From positions 4,774,001 through 4,838,000 of the forward strand of contig NZ_CP040755.1 of the NCBI RefSeq assembly GCF_024585285.1: 64,000 nt of DNA, read 5' to 3'. The stretch's first letter is position 1. Each line of letters starts with the position of its first letter. Source of the stretch: Colwellia sp. M166. Lineage in GTDB: Bacteria; Pseudomonadota; Gammaproteobacteria; Enterobacterales; Alteromonadaceae. Below the pieces are notes generated by a model that was given only the letters and a program-made list of their open reading frames with translations, ran no database searches and was not told the DNA's origin. Both the position numbers and the translations under genes were made by a program. Below are positions 17,464 through 26,799 of the stretch, piece after piece.

Positions 17464-19032
17464 ATGAATTTTTCAACAGAGTTAGATATTTTAATTAAGT
17501 CTCACACACCTGCAATGCAAGTTGTGACATATGAATGGCAACGCTTGTATGGCTTTTGTGTTGGGACTTCAGTTGATCATAAGTTAGATTTATTTTCTTG
17601 GAGTGTTGTTAGTGGTTTAAAAAAGTGGGATCAAAATATTAAGTCATTTGTAGAAGAGAAAGATGATAATGATCCCTTAGATATTTTGGACTGGTTCAAA
17701 GGTGAAGACATTAAAAATAGTATCTTGATACTAGAAGACTTCCACCCTTTTATTTCAAATGAAAAATTTCAAGTTATTAGGGCTATCAGAGAACTGTGTA
17801 GAACAGAGCCATCTAACCGTAAAACTATAATCATTCAAACACCATTCATGATGAATATTAAAGAGTTTGAAAAAGAAATTCCTATCCTAGAGTTAGAACT
17901 GCCAAAAGAAGAGACCATCGAAGCCATTTTAAAATCTATTACTGAAGATTTAGATTATGATTCAAAGCCGGATCTTGATGATGAAAGAGAAATTATATCT
18001 GCATCAAAAGGGCTTTCTATTATGGAAGCAGAATGGACATATAGGAAAATAATCGCAGAAAAACACAAGATCACGAAAAATGAAATAAATTTAATAATTA
18101 AAGAAAAAGAACAAATAATCAAAAAAAGTGGTGTATTGGAATATTTTCATCCTCAAGGTGATTTTAATGAAGTTGGAGGAATGGAGAATCTTAAGGACTG
18201 GTTAGGTAAAAGGGGCAAAGCCTTCTCAAATGATGCTAAAGAGTTTGGTTTAGTATCCCCAAAAGGAGTAATGCTACTTGGTATACCTGGCTGTGGTAAA
18301 AGTTTGGTTTCTAAAACTATTGCAAATGAATGGGAATTGCCGCTTCTTAAGCTTGATTTAGGTAGTGTGTTTGGTTCATTGGTTGGAGAAAGTGAAGCAA
18401 GAATGAGAGAAGCTTTAGCTTTAGCAGAAGCCATATCTCCCTCTATTTTATGGATAGATGAAATTGAAAAAGGCTTAAGTGGTATTTCTAGTGGTGGTGA
18501 TGGAGGTACTAGTGCCAAAGTTTTTGGAACTTTACTTACCTGGATGCAAGAAAAGAAAAATGAAGTGTTTGTGATTTCTACAGCAAATGATATATCAGCT
18601 TTACCTCCTGAGTTATTAAGAAAGGGACGTTTTGATGAAATCTTTTTTGTTGATTTGCCATCAGAAACAGAAAGGGAGGATATATTTAAAATTCATATTG
18701 AGAAAAAGAATAGGGATATAAGTAATTTTGATTTTGAAATGTTACGTAATAAATCAGTTGGTTTTAGTGGGGCTGAAATAGAAGAAGCCGTTAATGAGGC
18801 TCTTTTTATTGCATATGATTCTAATAAAGAATTGGAGAATAAGGATATACAGGAAGCGTTAGAAAAAACTTTTCCTTTATCAAGAACTATGGAAAGTACA
18901 ATAAAGGATTTAAGAAGTTGGGCTAAGGTAAGAGCAAGGTTCGCATCAAATGGCACTAGTGAAGAACTGCCAAAGCCTCAAGATGATATACCAACGTTAC
19001 CGCAAGAAAAATCTAACCCATTTATTAAATAG
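17464..19032 (+). CDS. Ycf46-like AAA+ ATPase
   Basis: 522 residues. The N-terminal 230 residues begin with the pattern typical of Ycf46-like proteins (FSTELDILIKSHTPAMQVVT, then W-S-V-V-S-G-L) and are a degenerate ATPase-like region. The active AAA+ module follows: Walker A GIPGCGKS at about 272, Walker B ILWIDEIEKG at about 330, a sensor-1 STAND segment, and the second region of homology RKGRFDEIFFVDLP at about 388 with the arginine finger. This FtsH/Ycf46-type ATPase likely forms a hexamer that remodels proteins. A DUF2997-like gene downstream (26450) is a known neighbour type for Ycf46. The protein ends in a low-complexity P/Q-rich tail. Confidence 0.88.
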   Translation: MNFSTELDILIKSHTPAMQVVTYEWQRLYGFCVGTSVDHKLDLFSWSVVSGLKKWDQNIKSFVEEKDDNDPLDILDWFKGEDIKNSILILEDFHPFISNEKFQVIRAIRELCRTEPSNRKTIIIQTPFMMNIKEFEKEIPILELELPKEETIEAILKSITEDLDYDSKPDLDDEREIISASKGLSIMEAEWTYRKIIAEKHKITKNEINLIIKEKEQIIKKSGVLEYFHPQGDFNEVGGMENLKDWLGKRGKAFSNDAKEFGLVSPKGVMLLGIPGCGKSLVSKTIANEWELPLLKLDLGSVFGSLVGESEARMREALALAEAISPSILWIDEIEKGLSGISSGGDGGTSAKVFGTLLTWMQEKKNEVFVISTANDISALPPELLRKGRFDEIFFVDLPSETEREDIFKIHIEKKNRDISNFDFEMLRNKSVGFSGAEIEEAVNEALFIAYDSNKELENKDIQEALEKTFPLSRTMESTIKDLRSWAKVRARFASNGTSEELPKPQDDIPTLPQEKSNPFIK

Positions 19033-19039
19033 TAGTGCT

Positions 19040-22000
19040 ATGGCTGAACATAACAGAAGTAAAAAAAGAAATCACAATCATAAGATACAGGCCGGAGATA
19101 AATTATTTTACAGCGCATTACATGATGAAAGGGTTGCTGAAGCCATAAGGATGACAACTAAGTCAGCTCTTGAGCCTTATTATAATTTTTTAAATGAAGC
19201 TATTAAAGCTGAGAATACAAAAGGCTCGTATGAAATAAATTGGAAGGCGATTGAGTCAAATTATTTATTAATAATCACTCCTGTTTTTTGTAAATTTAAA
19301 GTTGAAAAGCCTAAAACAGTCTTCAAAGTTTTTTTACCAAATAACTTTGATTTAAAAAAAGAAAGAAATAAACTTTTTTTTGATGAGCAGGATGAAACTG
19401 TCAGATTCAATAGAGATGAAATTACCCTTAAAGATAATGTTATATATTTATCTTTAGATAGATTGCCGCAGCCTAATGAATTATTGGAATTGAATAATGA
19501 AGAGGTGGAGTATGAGCTATTTGATGTTGATTTAAATAAAGGTGATATTCTTCAGTCTAATAATGAAAACTATAAAATAGAAAAGTTAGAACAACTTGAA
19601 AGTGGCTGGAATATTTACATTAAAACTAATAAAAATATTAAAGAAGTTAGTTTTAATAATACCAATTTACAACTATCTAAATACCAATCAAACTTTGAAA
19701 AACTTTTTGATAATTCGAATGAGTTCAAGTATGAAAAGTTAGGTAATGAGTATCAATGTAAGATCTTACCTAAGAGTAAAACTCTTAAAAGTGAAGAGGG
19801 TGATGAATATCAGTGGCGTTCACTAAAAAATAAAAGTAAAAGCGATATAGTCATTCAGTTAATAGATGATGATAGTAATGATGAGAAGTCAATATCGGAT
19901 TACTTTTTTGAAGATGATGTTAGAAGTATTTATCAAGGAAAGGATAGCCGAACTAGCTTTGAGATAAAAAAGAAAAAAAATGAAGACAAAATATTAGTTC
20001 TGAAACAGGATTGGAAAAATCCTAAAGAGTTAATTGAAAATGAAAGAATAAAAATAAAAGTCGATACTTCAAACCTGAAAAAGCAGCAAAGCTCAGTTCA
20101 GCTTTTAAATAAAACCCCAGTAAAAGCACAAAAAAAACTTCTTAAACTATTTGAAAAGCAGAATGCACATTTATGGAAGTCATCTAAAAGTGAAGCTATA
20201 GATAGCTGGTATATTCTCAATAATGAAGATTACGATGGAACTTTGGATCAGCGTGAGTTTGTAAAAAAGGCGATTGCTACAGATGACTTTGCACTATTAG
20301 AAGGGCCTCCTGGAAGCGGAAAAACTACCACAATCCTAGAGCTGATTTTACAACTAGTAAAAAAAGGTAAAAAGATATTACTTTCAGCTTCAACTCACGT
20401 AGCCATTGATAATGTTTTGGAACGAATTCCCTTATTTGATAAAGATAATTTAGTTGAGCCTTTAAGAATTGGTAGAAGTGATAGTGTAGGAGAAGCTATA
20501 CAGCACCTTCAAATCGATGCAAAGCTAAAAACATATAAAGATAACGGTATTGGTGAACAATTAGCTCAGAAATTAATTCTAGATAGTGCGAATTTAGTTT
20601 GTGGGACAACGATGGGGATTAATCAATTTCCCCCTATAAAAGAGCGAGGTCATAATAGTAACTCTCCGTTAGATACCATGTTTGACTATATGATCATTGA
20701 TGAATCGAGCAAAACGACATTTCAAGAATTTTTGGTTCCTGCAATGTTAGCTGAAAAATGGATTTTAGTTGGTGATATTAAGCAACTATCCCCCTTTATT
20801 GAACAATCCCATATCGTCCATAATTTTAATGTCATGGTTCCACCTGACGTACAAAAGGCGCTTAGGTTAGTTTTTGAAGCTCTTTATAACAATAAAAACT
20901 CTTATATTATTGAGGTGTCCGTTGGTGTTGAAAGGGAAATAAAGAAATATCTAGATGTATGGTCTGGAAAAAAGAGTAACCCTTATAAAGACAAAGTGGT
21001 TTCTTTTAGCTGTGAAAATGACTTATTTAAATTGCTTGGCAGTGATTTAATACTTATTGCAGAAGGCACATGGGAAAGACGGAAAAACTTTCTTCCTAAA
21101 ACACATATTCTAATTTTAAATAATGCCCTTGATAGCGATGATTTCTACTTTAAACAGAATTATTTAAATAAAAAAAGAAAGCTAAAGCGTTTTGAAAAAA
21201 TTAACCGTAAATATTCAAAAACCAATAGCCCAATTGAATATAAAGAATTCTTCAAAGAGATGTTAAAGGAAAAAACTTGGGCTGAAGAAATAGCATGGAG
21301 AATGATAAGGGTGTATGAGAGAAGGATGTTAAAAAGCCCAGCATCTTACTATGAAGACACTTATGAGTTGTTAAAACCTATTGGTGAAGATAATGCTGTT
21401 GAGCGAGTTTACAATATGACATTACCTTCAATATTAGAGTCTATCCAGGTTGGTAACGGAGAAAAGCACAGACACACTACGACCATAACAGATGGTTTTG
21501 AGAAAAGAGATTTGTATTCAAGGCATGAAACATTGAAAACTCAACATCGGATGGCTCCCGATATTTCTACATTTTCTAGAGAAAATTTTTATACAGTTGA
21601 TGGTGTTGTGGCATTAACAGATGCATCAACAATCAATAGGGAGTGGGAGTATGACCGATATGACCGAAGGGCAGTATGGTTAGATACGCCAAAGAGTGCT
21701 CAAGATAAAAAATATGATAGGTATCATCAAAAAGAAGTTGATCTCATAATCAAAGAAACCAAAGAATTTTTAAAGTTTGTAAAATCAAACCCAACAAATT
21801 TGGAGGGGGAGCCGTGGACTATAGCAATATTAACGTTTTATAAACCTCAAGAAACTCTTATTAGAAAGTCTCTCAGAGAGCTTTTTGACCAGCCAAATAA
21901 AATGTCTCGATTTAATAAAGGAAATACAAGCATTTTACTTTATACCGTTGATAAGTTCCAAGGCATGGAAGCTGATATTGTTTTTCTGAGCATGGTACGA

Positions 22001-22153
22001 GGCAGTACCATTGGGTTTATGGATAACATTAATAGGTTAAATGTTGCCCTAACTAGAGCGAAATACCAACGTGTAATTGTTGGAGATAAACGCTTTTTTA
22101 CACAGCAGAAAAACTCAGAAGAGTTAAAGAAACTAGCAGGTAATGGAGAGTAA
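19040..22153 (+). CDS. UPF1/DNA2-like superfamily 1 helicase
   Basis: 1037 residues from the ATG at 19040, 7 bp after the ATPase stop. The frame is also open from an ATG at 18950 inside the upstream gene, which I consider less likely; neither start has a strong ribosome binding site. Helicase motifs: Walker A GPPGSGKTTT at about 422, motif II IIDESSKT at about 552 (DESS where many have DEAS), motif III LVGDIKQLSPF, motif V VDKFQGMEADIV at about 970 and motif VI NVALTRAK at about 1000. The order and wording are those of UPF1-like SF1B helicases (COG1112), which unwind RNA or DNA 5' to 3'. The first 400 residues have no recognised domain. Several defence systems contain this helicase class. Confidence 0.85.
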   Translation: MAEHNRSKKRNHNHKIQAGDKLFYSALHDERVAEAIRMTTKSALEPYYNFLNEAIKAENTKGSYEINWKAIESNYLLIITPVFCKFKVEKPKTVFKVFLPNNFDLKKERNKLFFDEQDETVRFNRDEITLKDNVIYLSLDRLPQPNELLELNNEEVEYELFDVDLNKGDILQSNNENYKIEKLEQLESGWNIYIKTNKNIKEVSFNNTNLQLSKYQSNFEKLFDNSNEFKYEKLGNEYQCKILPKSKTLKSEEGDEYQWRSLKNKSKSDIVIQLIDDDSNDEKSISDYFFEDDVRSIYQGKDSRTSFEIKKKKNEDKILVLKQDWKNPKELIENERIKIKVDTSNLKKQQSSVQLLNKTPVKAQKKLLKLFEKQNAHLWKSSKSEAIDSWYILNNEDYDGTLDQREFVKKAIATDDFALLEGPPGSGKTTTILELILQLVKKGKKILLSASTHVAIDNVLERIPLFDKDNLVEPLRIGRSDSVGEAIQHLQIDAKLKTYKDNGIGEQLAQKLILDSANLVCGTTMGINQFPPIKERGHNSNSPLDTMFDYMIIDESSKTTFQEFLVPAMLAEKWILVGDIKQLSPFIEQSHIVHNFNVMVPPDVQKALRLVFEALYNNKNSYIIEVSVGVEREIKKYLDVWSGKKSNPYKDKVVSFSCENDLFKLLGSDLILIAEGTWERRKNFLPKTHILILNNALDSDDFYFKQNYLNKKRKLKRFEKINRKYSKTNSPIEYKEFFKEMLKEKTWAEEIAWRMIRVYERRMLKSPASYYEDTYELLKPIGEDNAVERVYNMTLPSILESIQVGNGEKHRHTTTITDGFEKRDLYSRHETLKTQHRMAPDISTFSRENFYTVDGVVALTDASTINREWEYDRYDRRAVWLDTPKSAQDKKYDRYHQKEVDLIIKETKEFLKFVKSNPTNLEGEPWTIAILTFYKPQETLIRKSLRELFDQPNKMSRFNKGNTSILLYTVDKFQGMEADIVFLSMVRGSTIGFMDNINRLNVALTRAKYQRVIVGDKRFFTQQKNSEELKKLAGNGE

Positions 22154-22155
22154 CT

Positions 22156-23589
22156 TTGAAAATAACGCTAATAAAGCCAGTAAAGGTAGAGCAGATTGAA
22201 TTTATTGGAGAAGTGAATTTCTTTGAAGTTGACTCCCCCTATATTGAACTACTCAAAAATATAAAGTCAGAGCATGACTTAGAGAATGAGTTATATCAAA
22301 GAGGGTTGACTCTTGCGGCAGTAAAAAACGTTGTGAGTAAATTAGAATCTTTAGGTGTGCTTAAAACTGGATATATAGAAAATATCAATAATGGTTTTCC
22401 AGAAAAAGAATATGGTAAATACGCTTTAGAGATTTTTGAAAATAACACCAGTCTTCCTTTTAAATTTAAAAATAAAAAGATAGAGCGTATAAATGCTAAT
22501 CCATGGAGTAAATATGATGATCTTACACAAGATCGGAATTTAGTTAATAAGGCCAAGGATATTGATAATAAAGAATATGAAGTCAATAGAATTGAAAATG
22601 ATAAAGCTAATATAACTGATCGAGGCAGAGCTGAGCTGAAAATTATTTGTGAGAATGGAGGTTGGCGGTATGTTCTCGATAACAAATCTTTCGATATGGT
22701 TGGAATTAACTTTAGCGATTTATTTAATGACGATTGGGATGAAGAGAGTGGTTCATTAAAGATCGATTTTGAAAGTGTTTCAAAGCAAACAAATGCGGCA
22801 GGAGCTATGGAGTATTCATATGAATCTTCCATAAATATTGAACAATTTGGGCAATTAACGGCAACCTTTAAAAGTATACCTGTCATACCCAAAACACCTA
22901 ATGATGCAAAGTTATGGTTTGTACACCTTTTAAAAAGTGAAATTGAGAAAAAAAATCGCTACATATCAAAAGATGAATTACAGCACCTGTGGTCAAATCT
23001 CATAAGTAATAGGCCAAAATTTCAAAAGTTTGATTTAGCTTTTAATTTTGACCTTATTTTAAAAGAGTTTGGTAAAGATTCTAAGTTTTATTGGTTATTG
23101 CGAGCTGGTATTGATCTTTACCCTTTTGCAAATTCGATGCGTCCGAAAAATAGAGTTGTAATACAAAGTGATGATGATATTGATCTTAAAGCTAGCCTGT
23201 TTAATTCATTTAATATTAAACAACCTCAGAAATTAATAATTGTTGATAGGTGGATAGTAAACTTGAAGCAATTTGAGGCTTTAGAAAAAGTCATTGAAGC
23301 GTTTGGCCACCCTGAAACAACTATCATCACACAGGAAGTGAAAGAAAAAAGAAATGAAAGGGAGATTCATAATATTGTTCAGAGAAACGGTATTAAGAGA
23401 CTTGTAAAAGACAAAAAGGATATTGTTCATCAAAGATATTGGAAAATTGATGAGGAGTATTACCAAACAAGTGAGAGCTTGGATTTTATAACTATTGAGA
23501 ATGGCTCTATCAGAACCAAATATACGACATTTGAGCTATATGATAAAAAAGATCTCGATCCTAACTTGTTGCGTTTAAGGGTGAATTAA
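22156..23589 (+). CDS. Protein with C-terminal PLD-like domain and N-terminal winged-helix-like region
   Basis: 477 residues from a TTG start with GGAGAG 5 nt upstream, 2 bp after the helicase stop. Residues about 30-75 look like a winged helix (SEHDLENELYQRGLTLAAVKN...LESLGVL). Near the C-terminus the segment HQRYWKID followed by YYQTSESLDF fits the phospholipase D motif HxKxxxxD with arginine in the lysine position, plus the usual serine-rich strand after it. Such PLD-like domains occur as nucleases or nucleic-acid sensors beside helicases in defence systems. Only one such motif is seen, so activity would need a dimer or a partner; the arginine substitution makes activity uncertain. Function inferred. 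Confidence 0.6.
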   Translation: MKITLIKPVKVEQIEFIGEVNFFEVDSPYIELLKNIKSEHDLENELYQRGLTLAAVKNVVSKLESLGVLKTGYIENINNGFPEKEYGKYALEIFENNTSLPFKFKNKKIERINANPWSKYDDLTQDRNLVNKAKDIDNKEYEVNRIENDKANITDRGRAELKIICENGGWRYVLDNKSFDMVGINFSDLFNDDWDEESGSLKIDFESVSKQTNAAGAMEYSYESSINIEQFGQLTATFKSIPVIPKTPNDAKLWFVHLLKSEIEKKNRYISKDELQHLWSNLISNRPKFQKFDLAFNFDLILKEFGKDSKFYWLLRAGIDLYPFANSMRPKNRVVIQSDDDIDLKASLFNSFNIKQPQKLIIVDRWIVNLKQFEALEKVIEAFGHPETTIITQEVKEKRNEREIHNIVQRNGIKRLVKDKKDIVHQRYWKIDEEYYQTSESLDFITIENGSIRTKYTTFELYDKKDLDPNLLRLRVN

Positions 23590-25293
23590 GTGTCATTAAT
23601 AAAAAAAATAAATTTAGAAAAAACAGTAGACTATTCTCAGAATAATTTGGAGTATTTTAACTGTTGTGATCATGCTAGTAATTTGAGCGATTACCAACAA
23701 TTAACTAATAAAATTAGATTGGCAAAAGAATCAGTAAAAATTGCTACTACTGATGGGATAGCTAATGAAGTTTATGATGCTTTGCACTCGAACAGTAATT
23801 TAAACGTATATGTTGTTTTTAAATCTTTTGATAAAGAGGCAAGTTCGCTCTCAAAATTTGATAGCAAAAAACCAATAATAGCAAGAGAAGTGAAAGAGTT
23901 AGATAATAACTTTATTATTATTGATGACATATCGTACTTGCTTATTAATCCATTGTCCCAAAAAGAAAATTTGTTTTTAGAATTTGATGAAAAGAAGACG
24001 GAAGATTTGAATTTCATATTCAATTATTTATTCTGGAATTGTTCAACGCTTGAGAAACTGGTTGATAAAGTTTCACAGCCAATAGAGTCACCTTTCCCTC
24101 CCTTTGATAATCGTAAACTGCAATCTATCAACTTAATTAATGAAAATATAAATAATATAGAAACAATATATATTCCAAGAGATAAACGTTTTAGTGACGA
24201 CTTAAACAATGAATTCGCAGTAAAGTATTTTAGCGATGATATTAAAGCGCCTATTTATCTTACTCATGAATTTACACAAATAGGCAGGTTATGCATTAAA
24301 AACATGCGCTTTGCTATAAAGAATCATTGGGAGCTAAAAAGCAATATTCTAGCTGACATCCCTACAAATTTTGAGGTTATTCCACGAGAAGATAGTTGGT
24401 TTAAAACCATTAAAGTTACAGATTCAAAAACGGTTAAATTACAAGATATCAGGGCTGAAACAATTGATGCAATGAAGGAAACAAAACCAGTTAGTTTTCC
24501 TGAAGAAAACTATGTTAACAGCATATGTTTTAATTGGGACGTGTTACCGCCAATTAAAGCAACAAACGCAAAGATGTCACCTTTATATCGTGAGTATAGT
24601 GATTTATCTCGCGAGTTTGCTCAGCAATTATCTTTACTTGAAAATAAACTTAATGACTTACATAAAGAAAGCAGTATTTTATCTTCACTTTTAGGGGTAA
24701 AAACTAAAACTACTAACGACTTAAAGAGAGTAGCTGAATACAAAGTACGAAAATTAGAAGAAGAAAAGCCTATTGAGTTAAGAGAGTTATTTACAAAAGA
24801 GTTTAAAGATTTTTTTAAAGGGGTCATTGACTCAGAAAAGAGTTTTAAGAATAACAAACAAAAACAAGAGACAGAACACCGATGGGAAAAAGCAAAAAAA
24901 GATAAAATAATTGAGCTTAATAAAAAGCAAAAAGAAATTGAAACTATAAATGAAAGTTTAAAAAATGATAATAATACTAAGCAAAAAGATAAACTGAAAA
25001 GTTTAGAAAAAAGCTTAAGTAAGCTTAATCAAGATATTAGTAATAATTATACTAAGTTTGTATTTGAGCCAAAGAAAAATGAAATGGTGCATTTATCAAA
25101 AGGAAATACGCTTAAATATAAAGAGTTTAAGATCCCGGCTTTTGCATTACCAGAGGTGGGAATTTTGTATGAAAGTAATGATAGCTATTATTTAGAAATC
25201 CATGATTATGATCATTTGGACAAGGCTAAAGAGTTAGAGCAAAGGTATAACAATAAGAACTATAAAGTAGTTGCAGGAGAGAGCGATGAGTAG
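23590..25293 (+). CDS. Coiled-coil protein with degenerate PLD-like N-terminus
   Basis: 567 residues from a GTG directly after the preceding stop. Residues about 35-135 resemble the PLD fold (LAKESVKIATTDG; NVYVVFKSF; then NNFIIIDDISYLLI where an active enzyme would have HxKxxxxD), but the catalytic histidine and lysine are missing. Residues 340-500 are strongly charged coiled coil rich in K and E. The C-terminal 70 residues form a small globular end (EVGILYESNDSYYLEIHDYD). It may be a structural or sensing partner of the preceding PLD-like protein. I do not recognise the full-length family. Confidence 0.55.
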   Translation: MSLIKKINLEKTVDYSQNNLEYFNCCDHASNLSDYQQLTNKIRLAKESVKIATTDGIANEVYDALHSNSNLNVYVVFKSFDKEASSLSKFDSKKPIIAREVKELDNNFIIIDDISYLLINPLSQKENLFLEFDEKKTEDLNFIFNYLFWNCSTLEKLVDKVSQPIESPFPPFDNRKLQSINLINENINNIETIYIPRDKRFSDDLNNEFAVKYFSDDIKAPIYLTHEFTQIGRLCIKNMRFAIKNHWELKSNILADIPTNFEVIPREDSWFKTIKVTDSKTVKLQDIRAETIDAMKETKPVSFPEENYVNSICFNWDVLPPIKATNAKMSPLYREYSDLSREFAQQLSLLENKLNDLHKESSILSSLLGVKTKTTNDLKRVAEYKVRKLEEEKPIELRELFTKEFKDFFKGVIDSEKSFKNNKQKQETEHRWEKAKKDKIIELNKKQKEIETINESLKNDNNTKQKDKLKSLEKSLSKLNQDISNNYTKFVFEPKKNEMVHLSKGNTLKYKEFKIPAFALPEVGILYESNDSYYLEIHDYDHLDKAKELEQRYNNKNYKVVAGESDE

Positions 25294-25900
25294 AGTTATT
25301 CATGTGAAAGGGAAGGTTTTTATTGAAAATAGAAAAATAGCGATTGATATCATTCAAGAGGCTAGGAATGGTATTTATTTTGAAAATAATCAATTTTTAT
25401 TTAAGAGATATGATGCCTACGACCAAATAAGTGAACGCCAAAAAATTAGAGAGATGGAGGAAGTTGAGCAAGAGTATTTAAAGCGCTTTAATTTGTTTCA
25501 GCAAGAAAGAGAAGGACAAAATAGAATAAGGACAGAGAGAAATAATCGAAATCAAGAAAGGTTAGCAGCGTTACAAAGGCAAAATGACAAGCTAGAACAA
25601 GAAAAAAGAAAAGCCAAGCTTGAGCAAGAAAAAATTGAAAAGCTAGAAATGGAAAGGCTGAAAATAGAAGAAGAAAGAAAAGCTATAGAGTTAGAAAAAG
25701 AGAAAATGCGAATAGCTGAAGAGAAAAGAATTCAAGAAGAAAAGCTAGAAAAAGAAAGGCTAGCAGAGGAAAAAAGGGTTCTCAGAGAAGAAAAAGCGAT
25801 GCTGATAATTGAGAATGCCAAAAAGCAGGGTTATAAAATTAAAAAAGAGTTGAGGAAAGACAATACGATAAAGCTTGTGCTCCAGCAAAGGTCGTATTAA
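25286..25900 (+). CDS. Coiled-coil protein, possible DUF1257/Ycf35-like ends
   Basis: 204 residues from the ATG at 25286, which overlaps the preceding gene by 8 bp and has a GGAGAG site. The first 40 residues (VIHVKGKVFIENRKIAIDII) are a small beta-rich element. Residues about 60-170 are one long K/E/R/Q coiled coil. The last 30 residues (ENAKKQGYKIKKE...IKLVLQQ) resemble the end of DUF1257/Ycf35 proteins. Ycf35, DUF2997 and Ycf46-like genes tend to occur together, so such a link would make sense here, but the match is weak and split by the coiled coil. Overlaps the following gene by one base. Confidence 0.5.
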   Translation: MSRVIHVKGKVFIENRKIAIDIIQEARNGIYFENNQFLFKRYDAYDQISERQKIREMEEVEQEYLKRFNLFQQEREGQNRIRTERNNRNQERLAALQRQNDKLEQEKRKAKLEQEKIEKLEMERLKIEEERKAIELEKEKMRIAEEKRIQEEKLEKERLAEEKRVLREEKAMLIIENAKKQGYKIKKELRKDNTIKLVLQQRSY

Positions 25901-26463
25901 TGCTAAATGTTTATAATATAGAAACCTCAAATTATGTGAATGGTAACGGTTGTAGATATGTATTATGGCTTCAAGGCTGTGACCTAAAATGCACAGGCTG
26001 TTGGAATAAACAAACTTGGAACTTTAAACCTAAGACATTAAAAAGCGTTAATGAAATATTCGATCAAATTAAGAGCTTAGAGCATCAACTCGATGGGGTA
26101 ACTTTTAGTGGAGGAGAGCCATTTTTACAAGCAGATGAACTTTCACAACTAGCAAGGCTTATCAAAGAAAAAACACATTTGGATATTCAAATATTTAGTG
26201 GTTTTTCAAAAGAAGAACTGAATGGAAAGTCACGAAGTGAATTATTGAAATATACCGATATTCTGGTGGCTGGAAGATTCGACAGTAGCAAGTTTAACAA
26301 CAATCAGGTCGTTTATCTTTTAAATGATAATGTTGATATTTGGCAATTTAACAATAGTGATGTTGAAATTGAGATTCAAGAAAATATGGATATAAAAGTT
26401 ACAGGCTACCCAACCAATAAACTACTTGCTGAGATTAAAGAGGATACAAATGAAAGAGTTTAA
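25900..26463 (+). CDS. NrdG-type radical SAM (4Fe-4S single-cluster) protein
   Basis: 187 residues. The radical SAM cluster motif CDLKCTGC (C27, C31, C34) is followed by SGGEP at 70-74, the S-adenosylmethionine-binding motif. Length and the WLQGC wording match NrdG-like activases and the related single-cluster domain proteins. NrdG proper activates anaerobic ribonucleotide reductase by making a glycyl radical, but no NrdD partner is nearby. Here it is embedded between a coiled-coil gene and a DUF2997-like gene in the AAA/helicase cluster. A role in modifying a small peptide, a nucleotide or a partner protein of the cluster is inference. Confidence 0.85.
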   Translation: MLNVYNIETSNYVNGNGCRYVLWLQGCDLKCTGCWNKQTWNFKPKTLKSVNEIFDQIKSLEHQLDGVTFSGGEPFLQADELSQLARLIKEKTHLDIQIFSGFSKEELNGKSRSELLKYTDILVAGRFDSSKFNNNQVVYLLNDNVDIWQFNNSDVEIEIQENMDIKVTGYPTNKLLAEIKEDTNERV

Positions 26464-26650
26464 TGTAATAGTTGAAATAGATGAGGATGGTAATATTAAA
26501 GCCGAAACTAAAGGCATGGAAGGTGAAGTTTGTGTGACTGAATTAGATGAAATTTTAGAGGGGCTTGTTGGAGAAAGGAGCTTTAAAAATAAACCAGAGT
26601 TTTATAAAACATCACAAAAAATTAATAAAAAAGTAAAAACGATAAAATAA
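26450..26650 (+). CDS. DUF2997-like small protein
   Basis: 66 residues from the ATG at 26450, with AGAGGA just upstream; it overlaps the radical SAM gene by 14 bp. The pattern EIDEDGNIKAETKGMEGEVC fits DUF2997: a dG-x-v-x-e-x-x-G-x-x-G-x-x-C hairpin followed by an L-rich helix, and then a basic tail. DUF2997 proteins are known as neighbours of Ycf46-like ATPases and Ycf35-like proteins. Function unknown; the conserved cysteine (C28) next to a radical SAM gene is notable. About 150 bp of noncoding sequence follows before the next gene block. Confidence 0.7.
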   Translation: MKEFNVIVEIDEDGNIKAETKGMEGEVCVTELDEILEGLVGERSFKNKPEFYKTSQKINKKVKTIK

Positions 26651-26799
26651 ATGAAATACTAATGCGAATGCACCGCAGCAATAGAAAATTGAAAAAAATG
26701 ACATTTTTTTGGAAATATTTTATTCGAAAATCAACCTATTACTTGAATGGGGTCAGTGACGGAAATAGTTAAATAACAAAAATAAGGAACAAGTAGTAA

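Noticed and set aside
25900..26463. Anaerobic ribonucleotide reductase activase NrdG
   Set aside because: No nrdD gene is near and the context is the AAA/helicase cluster; I kept only the family-level name.
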